Assembly: GCA_021464525.1 (NCBI GenBank)
Contig: JADRCO010000415.1
Location: 1 to 34,175 of the forward strand
Origin: Rhizophagus sp. LPA8_4_AMF
Lineage: Eukaryota; Glomeromycota; Glomeromycetes; Glomerales; Glomeraceae
DNA length: 34,175 nt
Direction of reading: 5' to 3'
A program made the translations under genes and the position numbers. Below, piece after piece: positions 22,901-31,958 of this stretch; the stretch's first letter is position 1; every line of letters starts with the position of its first letter. The notes under the pieces were generated by a model. The model had not been told where the DNA came from and did no database searches. It saw only the letters and a list, made by a program, of their open reading frames with translations.

Positions 22901-25123
22901 AAAAAATGTAATAACGCATGTTATTCAATACATTTTCTACAAAATTTCAATAATTGGACTAGTGGCAATGATGATATTGATGAATTTGTTCAATATATTC
23001 AGCTATCAGCTCATGGTGTTTTGAAAAGAACATTAGAATGGATACCTTATGATAAATTTTATGATATAGTACATATTGCGAAAAATGGGTATAAAGCAAA
23101 TTGGACTAATGGGTATATATTTGATTGGGATAGTAAAAATAAAAATTGGAAAAGAAATCAAAATATAATTGTGATATTGAAAAAATTAAATAATACAAAA
23201 GATATTAAATTAGAAATTATGAATGAGGTATAATAAATTTATTTTATTAACATTCTTGATAAATTTTAATTTTTGCTAATGCATAATATTTATAGATTGG
23301 TACTGCATATGGAATAACTCAGAATCCAGAGACAAAAAATTATTTGATGGTTTTAGGTGAAAAATGTAAAGAATGTAATTATGTATGTTATTCAATACAT
23401 TTCCAACAAAATTTCAATAATTGGACCAGTGGTGATGATGATATTGACAAATTTATTCAGAATAATCAGCTATTGGCTCATAATAGTATAACAAAAGCAT
23501 TAGTATGGATACCTTATGATCAATTTTATGATATTAAATATATTGCAGAAAATAGATATCAAGCAAATTGTATTGATAGAAATCTACAGTATTGGAATAG
23601 TAATAGCCAAAATCGGAAATTAGGCCAAAATATGATCGTAGTATTGGAAATATTAAATAACACAAATGACATTACATTAGAATTTATGAATAAGGTATGA
23701 TAAACGTATTTTCAATTAAAAATTTTGACAAGTTTTAATTTTTGTCTAATGCATCGCCCTTTATTTGTAGATTAAAACACATTGTAAATTGTATGGAATA
23801 ACACAGAATCCAGAAACAAAAGATTATATGTTAGTTTTAGATAATAAATGTAAAAAATGTGATTATACATGTTACACAATACATTTTCTACTAAATTTCA
23901 ATAATTGGACTAGCGATAATAATGATATTGATAGATTTATTCAAAATACTCAATTATCATCTCATAAAGATGATGTTAAAAAAGCATTAGAATGGATACC
24001 TTATGATAAATTTTATGATGTTAAATATATTGCAAAAGGTGGGTTTGGTAAAGTATATAAAGCAAATTGGATTGATGGAAATATAAGTTTTTGGGATGAT
24101 GAATATCAAAATTGGAAAAGAATAGGTCAAAATATGTTTGTTGCTCTGAAAAGTTTAAATAATTCAAAAAACGTCACATTAGAATTTATGAATGAGGTAT
24201 AATTTATTTTATTATTTGATGAAATTTTAAGAACTTAATTTTATTGATATATTAATTAAATTTTTATACAGATTGCATTGCATAATAAAGTTGATAATAA
24301 TTCATTTATTATTAAATTATATGGAATAACTCAAGATCCGGAGACAAAAAATTATATGATGGTTTTGGAATATGCAGAGAATGGAAGCTTACGGGATTTT
24401 TTAAAAGAAAATCATCAATTAGATTTGAAAATAAAAATCAATTATTTATACAATATTGCATCTGGACTTGAAAATATTCATGGAAATGAAATTATTCATC
24501 GAGATCTACATACTGGTAATATTCTAAAAAATTACGAAACTATACTTATAACTGATATGGGATTATGTAAACCTGCAGATTACAAACAATCAGAAAATAC
24601 AAAAAATTATATATATGGTGTTTTGCCTTATATTGCCCCTGAAATTTTACGAGAAAAAAGTTATACTAAAGCTGCTGATATTTACAGTTTTGGAATAGTT
24701 ATGTATGAAGTCATTTCTGGATTATCTCCATATAACGATTTAATTAATGATGGCTTTTTAGCAACGAAAATTTGTCTAGGACTTAGACCAAGGTTTAACA
24801 CTATTAAAGTACCTCCATTCATTGTGCATTTAATTAAAAGATGCTTAGATGCAAATTCATTAAATCGACCAACGGCAATTGAAGTTAGGGATAAATTATG
24901 GGAATTTAAGTATGACAATTCTGTAGAATTGCAAAAACAAATTGAAGAAATCAATGATAACAATACACCTTTAACTAGCTCATCATATAAAATGCATTCA
25001 AAAGCTAATTACACTGGTAGTAGTTTACTTAGTATTAATAACCTTCCAGAGCCAAAAAATTCTGACAATTATTATGAACAAAATGATGATATAATAACCA
25101 TAAAATTTTCAGGTAATTATTAA
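19974..25123 (+). CDS. Protein kinase with nine tandem N-lobe modules
   Basis: Ten exons, all phase 0: 19974-20348, 20423-20836, 20895-21293, 21370-21786, 21852-22271, 22347-22754, 22823-23227, 23296-23694, 23771-24196 and 24272-25123; 1504 residues. Modules 1-9 each hold a CxxCxxxC knuckle, NWTSGNDDID-FIQ, LEWIPYDKFYDI, a Gly-loop region ending YKANW, a VxLK strand and helix C ending EFMNE. From exon 2 on, each exon starts with the kinase strands YGITQNPETKDYM. Only module 9 has the full loop (IAKGGFGKVYKANW) and VALK. Exon 10 supplies the C-lobe: hinge LEYAENGSL, catalytic IIHRDLHTGNIL, ITDMGLCKP (DMG for DFG), YIAPEIL and DIYSFGIVMYEV. Module 9 plus exon 10 therefore looks like a complete, probably active Ser/Thr or TKL-type kinase. 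Intron 3 begins GC (GAG then GCATGA). The end KFSGNY could instead splice onward at CAG then GTAATT. Separate genes are unlikely because internal exons lack conserved ATGs and every exon length is a multiple of three. Confidence 0.85.
20000..24196 (+). repeat. Nine tandem kinase N-lobe modules, ~470-490 bp period
   Basis: The NWTSGN word recurs in every exon from 1 to 9 about every 460-490 bases, with NWTSGD in module 8 and NWTSDN in module 9. Each repeat contains coding sequence plus one 58-76-base intron with donor GAG-GTATxx and acceptor TTTxTAG-ATT. Cysteines of CxxCxxxC are kept in all nine; the following His is lost in modules 3, 5 and 6. The Gly-loop is four residues short in modules 1-8. 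The VLK lysine is Glu in modules 6 and 8, and the helix-C Glu is Asn in 5 and Lys in 8. Confidence 0.9.
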
Positions 25124-25956
25124 TAAATCATTACTATAAAAAATTGTATCTATTATTAACGTTATTAATTTATTAAATAGATTCGTTGAAACATATTTAA
25201 AAGATTTTTTTAAATGGTAGTAAATTTTATATAATGATGACTTTATAAAGTATATTATTATTTATATTTAGTGTATCTGTGTATCTTCTATTTTTTTAGT
25301 AAAAAAAGTAATGAATTTAAGGACAAAGAAAAAAGTTTATAATAAAATCAAAATAAGTAATTGGAAAATTGCATTAATTTCAATAATATTTTTTCCTTTT
25401 TTTTTTTACCATTATAATTTAAAATTCTATTTAACGTTAGCTTCTCGTATTCTCATTGTGACTCGAATAATTTTTTTTTTTTCGTTATTCCAAGTTAATA
25501 GATAACGTTTTTTTTTTTTGTGTATGTAATTAAATAACGTTAGGCAGATTTTAAATTCTAAAATTTTATATACATTATCTAATTATGTTATATTAGTATT
25601 TATGATAAAATATAATAAATTGGTATTTATTTTTATATTCAAAAAAAGGCAATTGATTTATCTCATTTGTATCAATACTCTTAATATAAAATCTAAATAA
25701 GTGTATGAAAGATATTTTCTTAAAAAATTCTGAAAGTTTTATTAATATCCATTTTATTTATCAATTAATTGCAAAAAGGAAGTTTTGATGACAAAAATAA
25801 AAAGCGTACCGTTGTTGTTATTTTATGAAAGAAATACAACAATAATTTAACCCTGAAATAAAGGTAAAGGTCTTTTTAAATGAAAAGCAGAATTAAAAGT
25901 TATAATCAAATATTTAAAAAGGTATGAAACGCACTTTCACATAACTTTCTCATAAA
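25124..25956. other. Kinase 3' flank with a possible alternative last exon
   Basis: Exon 10 of the kinase contains AAATTTTCAG then GTAATT, a good donor in phase 1, just before its stop. Two acceptors follow: TATTTAG at about 25271 and TTTTTTTAG at 25299. The second joins in frame with an open stretch to 25505 encoding about 68 residues with two hydrophobic runs (IALISIIFFPFFF and LILVT-like segments). This would swap the last few residues for a membrane-prone tail, but chance is a real possibility in such T-rich DNA. Nothing else is recognised in this stretch. Confidence 0.3.
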
Positions 25957-27540
25957 TTAGATGATGAAAATAATTTATAGCTGTACGATTTTATTGGTGA
26001 AACATCCACGTGACTCAATTCTTCATAGTACGTACTTTAGAAATATAGTGCGCTTCTCTACGCTCTAGACAGAGGAATTTAAACTATCTTTATTATTTTC
26101 GTTGATTAAAAATTACGTAAATAAAGTCGAAGTTTTAATTATATTCCACAATGAACTCCTTATATTAAAGTTAAATATAATTTTAATGTCAATTAATAAA
26201 ATTACTTAAAAGAATACTCGAAAATTAGTCAATAAATTAATTTTAATGCTCAGATGATATATTCTGTGATCCATAATTTAATATTTTCATAATTCATAGG
26301 TTCAAGTTTTTTTTTTTCCAAACACAATCTTCTTGTTTATAATATTTTGCTTATTACTCAATTTATTTCGCAGAACACACTTTAGCAAAACCATTTTTAC
26401 CAATTTGTTTTATATTCCAAACCTGTTGAATGATACTTATTCAACAAAATAATGACCGGAATATTATAGCATCATATTAAACAATTTTACTAAAAAATCA
26501 TGACATAAATAAAGTATGAACCAATTAATAATAGCAATTTTTATGATGATAATTATTTTTATGCGATAAATTCATTTTACTTGTTTGTTAATTCGGTTAC
26601 TACTAGATCTTGAGTTTTGTTAACCTTGAGAATATAATATACAAAAAGAAATTTTATTTTATAATATGAACTTAACATTTGACTATTTTTAAAACATATA
26701 ATTTTATTACCTCAAAGACGTTTTAATTTTTATTTATTCATATATATTTTAAGTTAAATCGAAGCGTATCATTAGATACATTAGATAATTAGAAAAAGTT
26801 AATACAATATGAACTTTTACATGTAAAGTGTATTCGTTGGTTAAAAATCGCCAAAAAACTAAATGAACCTAATACTATTTATAAAGGCTTTTAATTCTTA
26901 AATTAATTCTTATCAACTAATCAAATTATAAACCCATGATTTAGTGATTCACGTTAAAAGAGGTAATGATTGTTATTCATGATTTACATGTTTCAAATAC
27001 AAATTACTGTATTAACTATTTTACTTTTCACTACGTTCAAGTTTATTAATATTAATCATTATAAATTGTTTCTTAGATGCATTATTCATTCATTGAGGCC
27101 TGCTTATTTTATTGAATTTTGCGAGAAGTCCAAAATATATCTTTGTAATATGGCGCAGTATTATAACTTCAAGTAACCTTCTTATACTTTGCTTCAATTA
27201 TACGAAGATTAATTCTTAGGTTCAGATTCATTGATTCTGCTGCTCAAGTTTCATTTTCATTTTTCACTGAACGATAATACTGTTCTTTTTAAATTTCAAA
27301 AATGGAGATCAATCTTTTCTGAAAAGAAAATTTTGCTAGAAAAAAAAAAGAAAGAAAAATAAAAGGAAAATGAGAAAATGTTTCTAAAAAATATGCAGAA
27401 AAAGCTAATTTAAAGAATTCTATAACACGACAAAATTAGAGCAGAATAATAAAATTATCTACTTCATATTTAAATGTGTAAAAATTTATTCAAAAAAAAT
27501 ACTTTACACAGTATGTTTAAAACGATTTGTACTACAATTT

Positions 27541-27629
27541 TTGTGCACGGTAACTGCATGTAGAATTTTAGCCCTTGTGAAACTTACCGATATTGTGAGA
27601 TCGGCAACATTAGACTATAATATATAAGG
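27541..27629 (+). promoter_or_regulatory. Conserved upstream block and TATA-like site, copy 4
   Basis: The words TTGTGCACGGTAACTGCATG, TTTTAGCCCTTGTGAAAC and TAATATATAAGG (27618-27629) match copy 1 most closely. The TATA-like site is about 185 bases before the ATG, and a T/A tract at about 27661-27680 lies between them, as in copies 1 and 2. Confidence 0.65.
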
Positions 27630-27807
27630 TTGGTTCATAGCTTTTTACACAACTTCCAAATTTTTTTTTTTTTTTTTTATCGGTAAAAATATTCTTACAA
27701 AATTTGGTACTTTATTAGAAGGAATTTGAAATTTTACATTTTTTAAGAATTAAATTTATTTAGTTCTATTATAAATAAATATTATACTGATTAATCTTTA
27801 GAAAAAG

Positions 27808-29393
27808 ATGATGAAATTTGCCGTTAGAGAGTGGGCAGAATTAATTTCAGGTCCTATTTCCATGAAAGAACAGGATCAACGAATCTTTAAACATGCTGAC
27901 TTGCCTGCAGTAAAAGATAAGCTTTCAATAACATTACGTCTGAAAATTCATAAACATTTTTCTGATTGGACTACAGTTTTTCACAAAGGCAGGGTTAATT
28001 AAATTAAGATTATGATTGACTTTTAAATATTTTTAATTTATGTTTTCTATGATCATAAAATAAAATAAAATATGTTAGGTACCGAACATACAATCCGTAC
28101 TCCCATTCTCCAGTTGACGGCAAATAGATCCTCATTGCATGCTCGATTCACGGGCAACTGGAATGTTAACCCTGGAATTAATGAGCTTGATGATGGACTT
28201 ACATTAAACAAATGGCACCATATAGCTTATACACTTTCCGATCCCGAAAAAAGATTAGATATTTATGTAGATGGTGAATGGGTTGGATTTTATGGCATTG
28301 AGAGGGTCAAATCGCGAAAAGTTGTCTTTAATGATGGACCATTGCATATTGGACGTGCTATCTATCATCATGGGTTTAATGGTGAAATTAGGTATGATTT
28401 GAAATTGTAGTAATTTAATTTAATTTAATATTAAATATTAAATAACCTTTTATATAAGCAATGTTCGTTACTTCAATTGGCGCTTATCTCCTGAAGAAGT
28501 AATGGAAGATTTTATCGTAAGATACTTTGTGATTTCACATCATAAGCTTTTACAATTGAACTATTTAGTAATTTTTTTTTTTAAAAGAATGAATCTCAGA
28601 AAAAGCCGATTGTATATGGATCAAAAATTGCTCTTATACATTTATCAACTGGAAAATATTTATCTACTAAAGGAATCAAATATGAATTTGGCCCAAATAA
28701 TCAACAATATATGGTATTTGTCAATATTTTCTTTTTCGTAATTATTCCTAAAAAAGCTTAACATTTTTTCAAAATTATAAGGTTATTTGTAATGGTCAGG
28801 AAATAGATTCAAATAATGATATTTGGACTTTAATTGAAACTAGTGGTAAAGGTATAAAAGAAGGGGATCCTGTATCTCTTAATAATATTATTGGATTTAA
28901 ACATAGATCAACAGGATATTATTTGCATTCTCATGATACTAATAACGGAAAAGTCACACCAATATCAAAGCAACAACAAGGTATTGTTTAGTTGAATAAA
29001 GATAGTATATGTTCTGTGGTGTACAGTAGTATAAACTTAACAAATTATAATTTTAATAATTAGTAACTATATGTCAAGGCGAAATTGGTATTGATGATGA
29101 ATGGCTTATACGACGTTATAATCTAACCACTTCTTATGACACTGGCCATTTGATGAATGGTGATATCATTGGTCTTTTCCATAACAGAACTAACAAACCA
29201 GCACTATACAGTCATGCTGTCTTATTAGGTGATGGATCACAAGAAGTTTCTTGTTCTGGGGATGGAAGTGAAAGTAATAACAAGGTACAAATATTCTATT
29301 CCAAATATAAATATTTTCTGTTTAAAATTTTTCTTTTTGCTTATATGTTATATAATAATGGATTTTTAGTGGCGTATTGAATTAGTCAACTGA
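27808..29393 (+). CDS. LamG-triple MIR protein, copy 4, intact
   Basis: Seven exons: 27808-27988, 28079-28391, 28459-28516, 28588-28713, 28782-28980, 29064-29284 and 29370-29393; 1122 coding bases, 373 residues, no internal stop. The first Met pair gives MMKFAVREW where copies 2 and 3 have MPKF (copy 1 MMPKF). Residues about 38-165 form the LamG-like domain (DKLSITLRLKIH, NKWHHIAYTLSDPEKRLDIY, YVDGEWVGFYG, NVRYFNWRLSPEEVMED). Three MIR motifs follow: GSKIALIHLSTGKYLS, GFKHRSTGYYLHSHDT and GDIIGLFHNRTNKPALYSH, ending WRIELVN. Intron 1 begins GC (CACAAAG then GCAGGG), as in copy 3. There is no signal peptide or membrane segment. LamG and MIR folds commonly bind sugars; here a cytosolic carbohydrate- or protein-binding role is inferred. 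As the only copy without a lesion, it is the best guide to the family's structure. Confidence 0.88.
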
Positions 29394-29790
29394 ATATGAA
29401 TTTGTGGAAAGTTAATTGTATCTAGTATTTCAATTTTAAGAAATTAATTTTATTTTTATTAATAACTATATAAAATTCCGCATGTTATGTTATAATTAAG
29501 ATCAATCTTTTTTAAAATTAACCCATTAATTGATTTCAAAATATGCAAAAATTTCTTATGCGCGTGAGATATCTAATAATTTGACGTAATATCGAGCTCT
29601 TAATATCATTTTACTATTTTAGGTAGTGGAGAAATAACTAGAATCATAATATCTTTAGTAAAGTCTGTAAAGGTCCCTCATGAATAATAATCTTTATATT
29701 TCAATAAAAAAGTAACGTTGTCAAATTAAAAATTACGCAACAATTTTCGGTTTATTTTCTATCAAAATATACAGTATGTTTTTGTGTTAT

Positions 29791-30524
29791 TCCGTTAATT
29801 TGCAGTAGGTGCCAAGTTAAACCCATTGAAGGAGCGCACATTAGTGAAGTTCAATGAAGAAATTATGTAATCTCTGTAATATTTATAATAAAAAGAATTC
29901 CATTTTAAGAAATTAAATCGGATCTATCGTATCCGAATTTGTGTAATATCCGATTTTGCGTAATACATATAGATATCCGTTAACAGTAGGATATCCAAAA
30001 TTTATCCTCTTAAATCTGCAAGAAAAAAAAAAAGTTTTTTTTTCCTTTTGTAGTTCCGGCCCAAATTGTGAAAACGATAAATTACACGACTTCTGATAAA
30101 TAGTTTAGCCACTCCCACTGGCGTAAATGATGTTACACAAAATTTATATTTTTAAAGTTATTTATTTTACAATAAAGTTTGTAATTCCGGCAGGCGTTAT
30201 AGTCTTGGCCAGAGTTACAACTAATCTTCTAAAAATCCCGTTACGGACAACGGATATATCCAGCTATTTATCCGGATTGCTTTGGATCTTACGATTTTTA
30301 TATAACGAAAAAAAAAAAAATGGCCTGACCAACCATAATAGGAATAGTTTTACACAAGCCCATGCTGCGATATTGCATGGATCTTCATGCATATCCATCG
30401 GCTTTTTTAATTACCATGTAATAATGAGCGCAATATTTGTTACACAAATAAGTCGTTCGGCAATTTAAATAAATAAGGAGGTTTTTTCTTTTTATCAGTT
30501 TTTTTTTTTTTAAAAAAAAAAAAA
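29791..30524. other. Spacer with ATCCG-rich words; doubtful 113-codon frame
   Basis: Between 29920 and 30290 the words ATCCGAATTTGTGTAAT and ATCCGATTTTGCGTAAT repeat back to back, followed by several GGATATCC and ATATCCG words; base composition is less AT-rich. The frame at 30127-30468 is open for 113 codons with hydrophobic segments (FVIPAGVIVLARV), but I see no domain, paralog or clear promoter. It may be decayed element DNA; I do not call it a gene. Confidence 0.4.
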
Positions 30525-31958
30525 ATGGTATACCTCAACAAAGACATACTTTTCCTAATTTTTGAAGAATTAAAAAATGATCTTTATTCGTGCCTTTTAG
30601 TTAATAAAACATGGTGTGAAACAGCGGTACCAATTTTGTGGAAAAACCCTTTTATTAGAGATGATAGTCCAAAGATTGTCGCATTATTTAATGTAATAAT
30701 TTCACATTTATCAAAAGAATCTAAAGATATTTTAAAAGATCAAGGAATTAATAATCTTATTACAGAAGAAACATATCAACAACCTTTATTTAATTATATT
30801 TATTATTGGAAATATTTGGAATTATCTTATTTAGATAGTATAATAATTTCTTCAAAAAAAGTTGAAGAATCAAAATTATCCATTATAAAAAATGAGATAT
30901 TAAAAATATTTATTAATAGAAATACAAAATTGATTCATCTTTCTATTCCATATGATTTTGATAATCGATTACATCATATTTCGGGAGTTGAAAATTGTCT
31001 TTCAGAACTTCAATCTCTTCGTTGCTATAACAAAGTTAATCAAGATCATTTAGAAGGATTGGCTAAAATATGCAAATCAATTAAAAAATTAAGTGTTAGA
31101 ATTTTTACTGATGTGCATGATATCATTAAATTAATTGAAGTACAAAAACATCTAAATGACGTTAAGTTAGCCAGTATGATAGAAGATAAATCAATTTACA
31201 GAACTCTCGAAGAATCATTGATTAAACATGCAGATACTATACAATATTTGAGAATTGGATGGAAACCTATTACAAGATTTCTTTCCTACCTTACAAATTT
31301 ATTAAGTTTAGAATTTTACTTTATTGATGGTTACAATAAATGGAATGATTCGAATTATTTCAAAAATTTATCATTACCCGTTTTAAAATTTTTAAAAGTT
31401 GCAAAAATTCCATCTAAAGTATTAGCAAAATTAATTGAAAATACGAAAGAAACTCTTTCAGAAATCAGCGCATTTTATGATGATAAGATTCTTATTAAAA
31501 CAATTTATAAAAATTGTCCTAATTTAAAATATCTTAAATTAACAATATTTTCCAATTTTAATACTTTTAATTCAGAATTTGAAAATTTATTAATTAATTG
31601 TAAATATTTAAATGGATTAATTATTGAAATAGATGAGGATGAAAATAATGAATTTAATTGGAATGAATTTTTTAAAATATTAACTAAATCATCACCAAAT
31701 AATTTATTTAAATTTGAATTTTGTTTTTATCATAATACTATTAAATTAGAGGATATAAAATTATTTCTTAATAATTGGAAAGATAGAAATTCTTTATTAT
31801 TAAAATTATATATTGGAAATTATTATTTTAAAATGAAATTTAAAAATCAATTAGAAGATTTAATTAAAGAATATAAAACAAAAGGAATAGTTAGAAATTA
31901 TTCTATTGATTTTCAATCATATAGTCATGATGATGAGTTTGAATGGATTCATGAATAA
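30525..31958 (+). CDS. F-box protein with LRR-like C-terminal region
   Basis: A single open exon of 477 residues. The N-terminus, MVYLNKDILFLIFEELKNDL then YSCLLVNKTWCETAVPILWK, is a typical F-box: a hydrophobic helix, the SCLLVNKTWC core and the VPILWKNPF ending common to fungal F-box proteins. The remainder carries irregular leucine-rich segments (LIHLSIPYDF, LSELQSLRCYN, NLLSLEFYF, NLKYLKLTIF, YLNGLIIEI) as in F-box/LRR substrate receptors. By family the F-box should bind Skp1 within an SCF ubiquitin ligase while the C-terminal part selects a target; the target cannot be told. The start follows an A-rich run directly after a T-rich leader. Length and lack of introns agree with the many F-box proteins I recall from Rhizophagus. 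It looks intact. Confidence 0.9.
   Translation: MVYLNKDILFLIFEELKNDLYSCLLVNKTWCETAVPILWKNPFIRDDSPKIVALFNVIISHLSKESKDILKDQGINNLITEETYQQPLFNYIYYWKYLELSYLDSIIISSKKVEESKLSIIKNEILKIFINRNTKLIHLSIPYDFDNRLHHISGVENCLSELQSLRCYNKVNQDHLEGLAKICKSIKKLSVRIFTDVHDIIKLIEVQKHLNDVKLASMIEDKSIYRTLEESLIKHADTIQYLRIGWKPITRFLSYLTNLLSLEFYFIDGYNKWNDSNYFKNLSLPVLKFLKVAKIPSKVLAKLIENTKETLSEISAFYDDKILIKTIYKNCPNLKYLKLTIFSNFNTFNSEFENLLINCKYLNGLIIEIDEDENNEFNWNEFFKILTKSSPNNLFKFEFCFYHNTIKLEDIKLFLNNWKDRNSLLLKLYIGNYYFKMKFKNQLEDLIKEYKTKGIVRNYSIDFQSYSHDDEFEWIHE

Larger units (their letters stand above)
25957..29790 (+). repeat. LamG-MIR duplication unit 4 (displaced)
   Basis: This unit resembles unit 1 most in its 5' flank: ATTAGATGATGA, CCACGTGACTCA, AGAAATATAGTGCGC, GAATACTCGAAAATTAGTC, CAGAACACACTTTAGC and CAACAAAATAATGACCGG recur in the same order. 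It is separated from unit 3 by about 9.3 kb holding the helical gene and the kinase. The 3' flank match fades near 29790. A frame at 26970-27176 in the flank is not conserved in the other units. Confidence 0.7.

Noticed and set aside
19974-24202. Nine separate small genes instead of one kinase
   Set aside because: Internal exons begin at acceptor sites with a conserved upstream coding part and lack conserved ATGs; each exon length is a multiple of three and joins in phase 0 to the kinase C-lobe.
30127-30468. 113-codon open frame with hydrophobic segments
   Set aside because: No domain, paralog or splice context; overlaps a repeat-word field.
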